From: Cytophagales bacterium | GTDB taxonomy: Bacteria > Bacteroidota > Bacteroidia > Cytophagales > Cyclobacteriaceae | NCBI GenBank assembly: GCA_020402945.1 | Contig: JADBYQ010000079.1 | Span: forward strand, 1 to 64,000 | Reading direction: 5' to 3' | Length of the DNA stretch: 64,000 nucleotides | In this document: in pieces, positions 1-9,900 of the stretch | Layout: each line of letters opens with the position of its first letter | Position numbering within the stretch: the first letter of the stretch is position 1 | Notes under the pieces: generated by a model | The model's database searches: none | The model's input: the letters and a program-made list of their open reading frames with translations, nothing else | Told to the model about the DNA's origin: nothing | Position numbers and translations under genes: made by a program

Positions 1-1
1 A

Positions 2-37
2 CCTAAACCGCTCACCGAACTGCTCGATGAACTATAG
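2..37 (+). CDS. C-terminal tail of a likely antitoxin (partial)
   Basis: An open frame enters from the left edge and ends at a TAG at 35-37, giving only PKPLTELLDEL. It overlaps the start of the RelE-like toxin gene by 11 bp. Overlapping or tightly coupled antitoxin-toxin gene order is typical of type II systems, so this is inferred to be the end of the cognate antitoxin. Too little remains to name the antitoxin family. Confidence 0.45.
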   Translation, partial: PKPLTELLDEL

Positions 38-356
38 CATCGTCACTATTCCTCCGTTCGACAGGCAGTTGAAGCGGCTGATCAAAAAATTCCCCTCGCT
101 GAAGAAAGAGGTGGCAAAGCTCGGGGAACTTTTGGCCGATGCGCCCACCGAGGGCACACCTTTGGGAAACAACTGTTACAAGATACGCTTGGCCATCGCC
201 TCGAAGGGAAAAGGCAAGAGCGGTGGCGCAAGGATCATCACCCACATCTACGTGGAAGGGAAGCTCGTCTACCTCCTTGCCATCTACGACAAATCAGAGC
301 ACGGGGACATCTCCGATAAACAGATACTGGGCCTGTTGGGAATCATCAAAAAATAG
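27..356 (+). CDS. RelE/ParE-like toxin of a type II toxin-antitoxin pair
   Basis: A 109-aa basic protein with the size and layout of RelE-superfamily toxins: an N-terminal helix pair (FDRQLKRLIKKFPSLKKEV), then the strand region YKIRLAIASKGKGKSGGARI and a C-terminal YLLAIYDKSE strand. Family members are usually ribosome-dependent mRNA endonucleases (RelE) or gyrase poisons (ParE). The lysine-rich loop followed by GGARI resembles the RelE-type entries seen in many Bacteroidota. The ATG lies inside the last codons of the upstream frame, which suggests translational coupling to an antitoxin cut off by the window edge. A hairpin at 378-406 follows. Whether it is active cannot be judged without the antitoxin and the catalytic residues being aligned. 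Confidence 0.8.
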   Translation: MNYSIVTIPPFDRQLKRLIKKFPSLKKEVAKLGELLADAPTEGTPLGNNCYKIRLAIASKGKGKSGGARIITHIYVEGKLVYLLAIYDKSEHGDISDKQILGLLGIIKK

Positions 357-377
357 TGGACGCCCTATAAAACAAAA

Positions 378-406
378 AAGCCCAACCGAGTTATTTGATT
401 GGGCTT
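378..406 (+). terminator. Terminator-like hairpin after the RelE-like toxin
   Basis: Perfect 8-bp inverted repeat AAGCCCAA (378-385) / TTGGGCTT (399-406) with a 13-nt loop, starting 21 bp after the toxin stop. It is preceded by an A run (374-379) and followed by CTGATTTT, so the plus-strand transcript would have a stem with a short U-rich tail. Confidence 0.6.
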
Positions 407-525
407 CTGATTTTATCAACTCCGCCAACGCGCTGCAAGCGAGGGCCAGAGAGATATTCAGTTTTTGGTCACCCTGCTAGTCAAGAAATGAATCACCCAA
501 CACCAGCCCTAAGTTTCTCCTTTTG

Positions 526-553
526 CCGCAGAGTCCGAGTTATGACTCTGCGG
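526..553 (-). terminator. Strong hairpin downstream of the RHS operon
   Basis: Perfect 10-bp inverted repeat CCGCAGAGTC (526-535) / GACTCTGCGG (544-553) with an 8-nt loop, 29 bp beyond the stop of the last minus-strand gene (583). Neither strand shows a U run after the stem, so intrinsic termination is uncertain. It could instead be an RNA-stabilising 3' stem or a repeat element. Confidence 0.4.
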
Positions 554-582
554 AGAATAAACAGATATTCTTCTACACTAAG

Positions 583-978
583 CTATTCGTCTCTATGGAC
601 ATTAATTTCTCCAGAGTAATGATGTGAGTACATATATTTTCTATTCCTATCGTAAACATTTATTGTCTGCCATCCCTTTTTATTTTCAATATCATATATG
701 ATTTTATGAATCAAAGAGACAGATGTCGAATCAATTGAACTAGACTTTAAAACCATGTTTACATAAATTAATTCGCACGGTATAGGCTCAATAGAGACAA
801 TCTTACCAAAAGAGTTTTGTACTTTAATGATTGCCTCTTTTTCATACTTTCCAAGATCTCCGCAAATCCAATTTGTCAATCTATTACAAGAAATAGTTAA
901 CGAAAAAACCACTATGAATATCAATGGATAGAAAAAATAATTCTGGTATTTATTAGTGCAACGTAGTCGGTAAACCAT
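583..978 (-). CDS. Putative immunity lipoprotein paired with the RHS toxin tip
   Basis: A 131-aa protein of unknown family. A basic start (MVYRLRCTNKYQNYF), a hydrophobic stretch and the lipobox-like LTISC around residues 27-31 suggest a type II signal peptide and a lipidated cysteine, placing it in the periplasm or outer membrane. The open frame extends upstream to 1140, but the ATG at 978 is preferred because it directly precedes the signal sequence; it overlaps the end of the RHS gene (stop at 953) by 26 bp. A small gene overlapping the 3' end of an RHS gene is the classical place for a cognate immunity protein, and lipidation would suit neutralising a toxin in the periplasm. Its DNA is clearly AT-rich (16 G+C in 661-720), unlike the RHS core. 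The immunity role is inferred from position only. Confidence 0.65.
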   Translation of the reverse strand: MVYRLRCTNKYQNYFFYPLIFIVVFSLTISCNRLTNWICGDLGKYEKEAIIKVQNSFGKIVSIEPIPCELIYVNMVLKSSSIDSTSVSLIHKIIYDIENKKGWQTINVYDRNRKYMYSHHYSGEINVHRDE

Positions 979-3900
979 GGTATGCTCTCCATTTATTAAG
1001 CCCTTCGTGATTTCGAATAACATCCTTCCACTCGTGGGCTGTTGGCCCTCCTCCCCTTGCTGGGCGATTGAACAAAGCATTCCAAAAATTTCCACTTTGC
1101 CAATCATTGATGAAGAGCCCACGAAGTTCATTAGCATCACCTATACTCATGGCAAATCCAGGCCCATATGCTTCAGCTGTAAGAAACATACCCATATGGT
1201 GCTCAAGGGTATTGAGGCGCTCTGTACTGCCTCCTTTGGCAACCCAATCATGGGTCATAATTGATAGGCTTATCGCATTTCCAAGTCTAGGGTCTTTCGC
1301 AACAAGATCTCCCATAAAACCTGATGCGTTGTGCGGAAATGCTTCAGCCGCTTTGAAAAACCAATCTGTCCCAAAATCTTTATTCTCTATATACCCAATG
1401 AAAGTATTCCAACCACCCTTCATTATATCTGCTCCAATCGCATTTAGAACAGAAGCATCGTATTTATTTTCTGATAGGTGCTCAAATCCATCAATTTTCC
1501 CCGATCCATCTATCCAACTCACTTTGCCTGTTGCAATCTCTTTATAAAAATCGAAAAACTTACCCCCATCTGGATCAACCCCACTCACCGGATTATTCCC
1601 CATTCCAACATAAGGTGAATAGAACTGCCCTGCTGGGTCTTTGCTTGTCCACCTTCCAATAACGGGATCATACTCGCGTAACTCGAAGTGATTCCAACCG
1701 GTCTCATCGTCCTTCTCTGCATACTTCCCCTGATACCCATAACGGTATTTCGCATCGAGATCGATCCACTTCTGCTCCCTCAGCACCCCGCCCCAAGCTT
1801 CATAATCCGTTGCCTGCGCCACCAATGGTTTGTGATGGATCACGCTCACATCGTCAAACCACACTTCGGTGTTTTCGCTTTCGTTGCTCACCCACACGTA
1901 GATGTAGCCCGGCTGTGCAATGGTGATAGGGCTATCAAATTTTGTCAGGTTGGCATTGGTGTAGGGGTTGTTGCGCTGCGCTTCTTCAAAGCCTGCACTG
2001 GCCGGCACCTGCAGAGCGCCACCGTTCACCACCAGGTAACTGCTGTTGAACACCACGTAGTTGATGTAGGCTCTGGGCGCATTGGGGTCGTCTTGGTTGC
2101 TGGGCACTGCGGCCAGCACACCAGAATTTAGTGCGGTGGCAGCTTGGGTTATACTCTCCAATCCATTGCTAAATACATATTGGCCTGCTAGTGCCGAGGC
2201 AATGATTGCCTTGATGGGTGCGTTGGTATAGCTGGCTTTGATTTTAAAGCGTGCCCAGGCACTTAAGTCAATCTGGTCGCCCGGGCTCACGCTCAAGGCA
2301 ATGGCCGGCCCTACGGATTTTTTATCGGGTGCGAAATTCGGATCGGGGTGGCCGGATATCCAATGTAGGTTGGCCGCACGCGAAGGGGCAGCGGTAATGG
2401 CGTTACTTGTATGGTTCATCTGCAAATCGCGCCTTTCTGTTTCAAACAGGTTTTTGAAATACACATTCTCGCGCACACGTGGGTTGGTGTAGGTGGCTGT
2501 GCCATCGTCTTCCATGGTGGCGGTGTATTCGTTAGCATGGATACGCACTATTGCACGCACGTTGCCCAGGTGGTCGGTGATCTCATACGCTGTTGAGCCT
2601 GCATCTGTATTTGACTGATCGGCTGCTATGGAATGTGCCGGGTAGTAGGTGGCCAGTTTGCCGGCTCCGTAAATGGGAACCTCCGTTTGCGTGTAAAGAG
2701 ATGAGGCATCATTCTTCTCTTTATCGAGTGTCTGCTCGTAGATGCTGAGGACATTTCCGCTGGCATCGCGGATGTACCAGGTGGTTTTGATTTCACCACT
2801 GGGCTGCGAGGCAGGCGGATAGGCCACCTTTGTCAAACGGAAGCCGCGATCATCGTAGGTATATCGCACGGTGGGTTTTGTTTTACCAACGTCTTCATAT
2901 ACCGCTACTACTTTGCCTGTTACATCGTAGTCTACCCATTGGTCTTTCTCGTTTGCATCTGTCTTATCAACGGCAATCATCTGGCCGATTTTATTGTATT
3001 CATAATTATTGGCATACCCGCTTACACTCTTCAGCTGATTGTTGTTTTTGGTGAGATCATACGTGTAAGTAAAGTTATGCTGCAGTTGCCCCTTATCGCC
3101 ATAGCGTTTAAGTGTCTTTATGTTTCCGTTAGGGTCATAGGTCATACCCGAGAGGCGGTAGTTGTTTCCATCCAGTACGTACCCATTTGCAGAAGAATTC
3201 TGTCTGGCAAAAACGGCTTCCTTTAGCTGGTATTTTTCATCGTAGTCGTAGAGGTACATGCCGCTGAGTTCGCTGTCGGTAGTGCCATAGGCTTTGTCGG
3301 TTCGCCAGCGAGCGGTGGTGATTAGGCCGTTATAGAGAACGGGTGCAGAGGTGAGGGACGATAGTTGATTGACTTGGATGGGTGCAGATTGTAATGTCAT
3401 GCCAGTGACTAACGTATTGGTCATGCTCCATCGGTAATTGCCTTCGTCCGCTGCTGTGGGGTTGCTCTTGGTAAATGTTTTTTGCGTGGCGTCTTGGTTC
3501 TGTGCATTAATGTTAAGCCATGTACCGTTAGGCAGTTGTTTTTCCCAAACAATGATGGAGTTCACTGTCAAAGGACGAGCTGGTATAGTTAAGTTAGTGA
3601 GGCCAAAGGTAATGGTTGACACATCGCTTATGTTTTTTTGAGGTGCGTAAGTGTATGCTTGTAGGCCTTTATTTACCATAGGCTCCAATGTTGAAAAATC
3701 CAACAAGTTATTTTCAACAGCCACCGTGAGGTTTGCTTTGTTGGGGTTGGTAGCCAAGTTTGGTACTGAGGTGAAGTTGTTACCCGCTAGGTTGAGGGAA
3801 GTAAGCTTGTTCCAGCCTACGAAGTAATTATTGGGCAATGCCCCAGTAAGTTGATTGTTAGCTACGAAGAGTGTTTGAATGTTGGCGGCATTCAAAAAAT

Positions 3901-6900
3901 TGGCAGGGAGAGCTCCAGAAAGTTGGTTGTTGTTTAGGTTCAAACCCGTTAAGTATGCCAAGTTTCCAATGGAAGTAGGTATTTCTCCCGTAAGCTGGTT
4001 GGTGTCAAATGAAACGCCTATGAGTGTCTGCTTGTTTCCCACCCATGCAGGTATGGATCCTGTCCGGTTGGCATACGTCATGCCAAAGTAGGCAAGGCTG
4101 GGCAGTGTCCCAATCCAATCTGGAATGGGGCCTGGAGTAAAATTGCCAGCAAGCCCAAACACACGAAGGTTGTTCAGGCCGCTATAATCAGGTATGTCCC
4201 CAGTCAAATTCGCTGAGATGACAGACAGCCAAACCAGGTTCGGGAAATTCTTGAAGTAGGTTGGCAAATTGCCAGAGACTGCGGTGTGCGAAAATTCAAA
4301 ATCTGTTAAGTTGACAAGTGTGCTCCATTGAGAAGGGATTGGACCATTGACATTGTTTGCCCTCATATTCAAAACCTTGAGACTGGTAAGATTGCCTAAT
4401 GAAGAGGGCAATAGTCCATTTAAATTGTTGCCTACAAAATAGAGCGAGGTTATATCCTGATTCTCTATACCCACTCCAAACCACGACCCCATCTCTGCTG
4501 CAGTGGCCGTGGCAGGCCAAGTGGTAGGCCAGTTGGTTTTGTTTGCCCAGTTGGCACCATTGGTGCTGGTGAATAAGTCTTTTAGTGCGCGATACTCGAT
4601 GGCATCGGGAACAGCTCCTTCAAAACGAATCACTGTCGGATAGGACTGTAGCGTTAAATTGGCAATCGTACCCTCGGTAATCGTCAACCGATATGTACCT
4701 GCATCGCCAACAGTTGCCGTGGTGCGTTTAAATGTTTTTTGGGTGGCATCCTGGTTGAGTGAATTGACATTTTGCCACGAACCGTTCGTCTGTTGCTTTT
4801 CCCAAACAAACGTACCCGTTGCTGTTGGAGATATAGTGGGCGAAATAAGCAAGCCGGAAGTTGTGACGCCAAGTGCCTTTGTATGTGATACGTTATTGAT
4901 CGTGCCATTCTCAGAATACGAAGCTGTATAAAATGAACAATCGCCAAAGAGCTTTCCCGATGAAGGGGTCAACGAAGTGTAAAACGTTACACCATTCTTT
5001 TTATACAAAATAGAAGATCCTTTGCGCTCAATTCGAAACAGGTCTCCTATTGAATATTTTATGACTGGATGGCCAACAAAAACTCCCCCCTCAAAAACAG
5101 TAAGCGCAGCGCTATTTTGAAAATAGATTGAATAGTTGGTATTGGGGAAACCGCTTGTATATGGATAGGTTCGTTTTCTTTCTACAGTAGACAAGCCGAT
5201 CATTTTGTACGTTTCGGTCTCTCCTGCCGCGAACTCGATGTATCCCTCAGCATTATCAGCAATCAGCTCCGATGAAAACGCGCCTGCATCCCAAGAATCT
5301 GTTGCACTGCCTTGGCGAGAAATAGAAGCTTTGGTTATGTTTACGTTTGTACGCTCCACCCAATTGACGGCTTGACTAACTTCCTGAGAAAAAGAAATTG
5401 ATTGCTGAGGCGTGTAGTTGAACGAAGCGAATTTGCCAACAGTCGACTTGATGCTTTCAAAGCCTAACTTGTTGTTGCTTATGTCGACCGACAAATTTTG
5501 GCGGTTGGGGTGCTGGGAGAGATCGGGGAAGGAGGTGAAGTTGTTTTGACCTAACTTTATCACGCTTAAATTCGCCATCGCGCCATATGAGCTGTTTACC
5601 TGACCTGAGAGTTGATTATTTGAAAAATCGAGTTCTAATAGATATGGGCTTGTAAAACTAGGCAACACTCCAGTGAGTTGGTTATTCGCCAAATAAATGC
5701 CGGACAGTATTGGCAGCGAACCAATTGAAGAAGGAATTTCACCAACAAAGTTGTTGTTCGAAAGGTAGATGCCGGTTAACGTTGATTTTTGAGCCAACCA
5801 ATTGGGCAGAATACCTGTCCTATTACTCGCCTGCATCACGAAATGTCGGATTTTGTTTAGGTTGTTCACCCAATTAGGAATTGGGCCTGGTTCGAAGTTT
5901 CCCTCTATCCAAAGGAAATTCAACTCGACAAGCGCTCCCAACTCGGGCATTGGCCCCGAAAAGTTATTGGATTGCAGCAATAAAGAGGTTAGACCCGTAA
6001 AGCTATTTAGATAGGCAGGAATAGGTGTAGAAATCGCTGTACCCACTAGATCAAGTGATTTGAGATTTGTAAGACTCTGCCAGCTTTGTGGGATCGTCCC
6101 AGTTAAGGTGTTGTGTCGCAGGTTAATTGTTGTCAATGACGGCAGACTACCCAATGAGACAGGAAGCGACCCGACTAGCAAATTACTTTGAAAATGCAAC
6201 CCAGTTATGTCTCCGTTCGCAACCGTCACCCCAAACCACGTTCCAAACTGTGCACTAGTTGCCGTTGCCGGCCATGTAGTAGGCCAGTTGGTTTTGTTTG
6301 CCCAATTGGCACCGTTGGTGCTGGTGAACAAGTCTTTGAGGGCATTGAACTCCACTTGGTCAGGCACATTGCCCAACTCTAGAGTTGTGACACTAGTCAC
6401 TGCTGTATAGGCAGATAATCCTGTCCCACTGTTGTTTATCGCCCGAACACGGTAAAAGTATTGTGTGCCTGCGGTAAGTCCGGTGCTGGAAAACGAAGTT
6501 ACGTTGGCAGCCGTTGTAGCGACTACAGCATAACCAGTACCGGCTATCAACGAGCGTTCAATTTGAAAACCTGTTTCGTTCGCTGATGCATCCGTCCACG
6601 TAAGATTGACTTGTGTTTGCGAAGCAGCAGTGGCCGCCAGCGCAGTTGGCGCAACTAAGTTGGCAACAGCAACTGCTTCTGGCGTGTTGAGCGAACTTCC
6701 AACTCCATTGGTTGATCGGATACGATAAAAATACCTGGTACCGGCTGTGAGACCTGTATTAGAAAAAGTAGTGGCATTAGCGGCCGTTGTGTTGATCAGT
6801 GTGAACCCAGACCCACTAATAGTCGATCTTTCAATCTGAAAACCGGTTTCATTGTTCGAGGCATCTACCCAAGTTAGGTTAATCTGAGTGGTGGAAGTGG

Positions 6901-9900
6901 CTACTGCAGCCAATGTAGTTGGTATAATTGGTGCCATTGTGCTGGTAGAGAACTCTGATGAGTTGTTTGAGCTACCTACCGCATTGACGGCTCGCACCCG
7001 GTAGAAGTAGGATGTGTTTGCTGTAAGTGCCGTATTTGAAAAAGAAGTGGCATTCGCAGCAGTGGTTGTCACTAGCGTATAGCCAGAACCTGAAGTAGTG
7101 GATCGCTCTACCTGAAAGCCAGTCTCATTGTTGGATGCGTCAACCCAAGTAAGATTGATCTGAGTAGATGAAAAGGCTGATGCATTTAAAGTAGTTGGCG
7201 GTAATGGTGCGGATGTGCTGGCAGTAGCTTGTGGCGCATAGCCTGAGGTGATCGATCCATTGATTGCACGTACGCGGTAGAAGTAAACGGTATTAGCGGT
7301 CAATCCAGTATTGGAAAACGTAGTCGCGTTGGCAGCAGCCGTGGAGATCAAAGAAAACCCAGAGCCGGAAGTCAATGAGCGTTCAATTTGAAACCCGGTT
7401 TCGGAAGTAGATGCGTCCACCCATGTTAAATTTATTTGTGTGGATGAAGCAGCTACGGCTGTCAACATTGTGGGTGCAGCAGGTGCTGACGTTAGTGCGC
7501 TTGCTTCAGCTGTGGGGACAGAAGTACCAACGGCATTCACCGAACGAACCCGATAAAAATATCTGGTGTTTGCTGTTAAACCTGTATTTGAGAATGAGAC
7601 CGCGTTGGCTGCAGTAGTAGTAATCAACACAAAGCCAGTGCCCGAGGTGGTCGATCTTTCTACTTGAAAACCAGTTTCATTTGTAGACACATCGGACCAT
7701 GTCAAATTGATCTGGGTTGCTGACGCAGCAACGGCTGCCAGTGTAGTCGGGGCGACTAGGCCAGCGATGGCATTCGCTTCGGCCGTATAGGCAGAGTTCC
7801 CTGTGGCGTTGACAGCGCGGATGCGGTAGAAGTATTGGGTGCCTGCGGTAAGCCCAGTGTTGACGAACGACACTGCGTTTGCAGCGGTGGTGCCCACCAA
7901 CGTAAAGCCTGTCGAAGTTGTCAGCGACCGCTCTACCTGAAAACCCGTTTCGTTTGTGGACACATCAGCCCACGTCAAATTGATCTGGGTTGGTGATGCA
8001 GCAACGGCTGTCAGCGCGGTCGGGGCAACCAAACTCGTGGTGGCATTTGCCTCAGCCGTATAGGCAGAGTTGCCTGAGGCGCTGACAGCGCGGATGCGGT
8101 AGAAGTATTGGGTGCCTTCAGTAAGCCCTGTGTTGGCGAACGACACTACATTAGCTGCGGTTGTGCCTACCAACGTAAAGCCTGTCGCGGTTGTCAGCGA
8201 CCGCTCTATCTGAAAGCCCGTTTCGTTTGTGGACACATCAGCCCACGTCAAATTGATCTGTGTTGCTGATGCAGCAACGGCTGCCAGCGTGGTTGGGGCG
8301 ACTAAGCCAGCGATGGCATTCACTTCGGCCGTATAGGCAGAGTTCCCTGTGGCATTGATCGCGCGGATGCGGTAGAAGTATTGGGTGCCTGCGGTAAGCC
8401 CTGTGTTGGCGAACGACACTACATTAGCTGCGGTGGTGCCCACCAACGTAAAGCCTGTTGCGCTTGCCAGCGACCGCTCGATCTGGAAACCTGTTTCGTT
8501 TGCCGAGGCATCGACCCAAGTCAAATTAATTTGAGTCGCTGATGCAGCAACGGCTGCCAGCGCGGTCGGGGCAACCAAACTCGTAGTGGCATTTGCCTCA
8601 GCCGTGTAGGCAGAGTTGCCTGTGGCGTTGACAGCGCGGATGCGGTAGAAGTATTGGGTGCCTGCAGTAAGCTCTGTATTGGCGAACGACACTACATCAG
8701 CTGCGGTTGTGCCTACCACCGTAAAACCTGTTGCGCTTGCCAGCGACCGCTCGATTTGGAAACCTGTTTCGTTTGCCGAGGCATCCACCCATGTTAAATT
8801 AATTTGAGTCGCTGATGCAGCAACGGCTGCCAGAGTGGTTGGGGCAATTAAGCTCGCGGTGGCATTTGCCTCGGCCGTGTAGGCAGAGTTGCCTGTGGCG
8901 TTGATCGCACGGATGCGGTAAAAGTATTGTGTGCCGGCTGTAAGCCCTGTATTATCGAATGACACCACATTAGCAGCAGTTGTGCCTACCACCGTAAAAC
9001 CTGTTGCGCTTGCCAGCGACCGCTCGATCTGGAAACCTGTTTCGTTTGTGGACACATCAGCCCACGTCAAATTGATCTGGGTCGCTGATGCAGCAACGGC
9101 TGTCAATGTGGTTGGGGCAATTAAGCTGGTGGTGGCATTTGCTTCGGCCGTGTAAGCAGAGTTACTTGTGGCGTTGATGGCACGGATGCGGTAAAAATAA
9201 CGTGTGCCTGCTGTAAGGCCGGTGTTGGAAAATGATACCACATTGGCAGCAGTTGTGCCTACCAACGTAAAGCCAGTAGCTGTTGTTAGAGATCGCTCGA
9301 TCTGGAAACCTGTTTCGCTTGTGGATGCATCCACCCAGGTTAAATTGATTTGTGCAGTTGATGCTGTAGTGGCAACTAAAGTGGTGGGTGGTATTGGGCC
9401 ACCCGCGGCTATTGTTGCCATGCTGGACTCCGCAGTATAGGCAGACGTACCATCGGCATTGATAGCCCTCAGGCGATAGAAATAAGTAGTGCCTGCCGTG
9501 AGGCCTGTATTCGAAAAGGAAATCGCATTTGCGGCTGTTGTAGTGACCAAGGTGAAGCCTGTCCCCGTTGTCAACGAACGCTCTATTTGAAAGCCAGTCT
9601 CATTAATTGAGCCATCCGCCCAAGTTAAATTAATCTGAGTGGTATTGACAGCCGTTAGTAGCAATGAAGTGGGCACCATCAGGCTCGTGGTCGCACTTCC
9701 CTCGTTCGTGTAAGTAGAAATACCTGTCGCGTTCACTGCACGTACTCGATAGTAATATTTAGTACCGGCCGCAAGGCCAGTATTTGAATAGGATACCGCA
9801 TTGGCTGCGGTTGTAGCTAACAACGTAAAGCCTGTACCGCTAGTAAGTGATCGCTCTATCTGAAAGCCTGTCTCGTTACTTGAACCATCCACCCATGTTA

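Noticed and set aside
395-619. Plus-strand frame between the toxin terminator and the immunity gene
   Set aside because: No recognisable protein features; it runs through the 526-553 hairpin and into the end of the minus-strand gene.
979-1140. Upstream extension of the immunity-like frame to 1140
   Set aside because: It lies wholly inside the RHS gene and places 54 residues in front of a clear lipoprotein signal; the ATG at 978 is the natural start.
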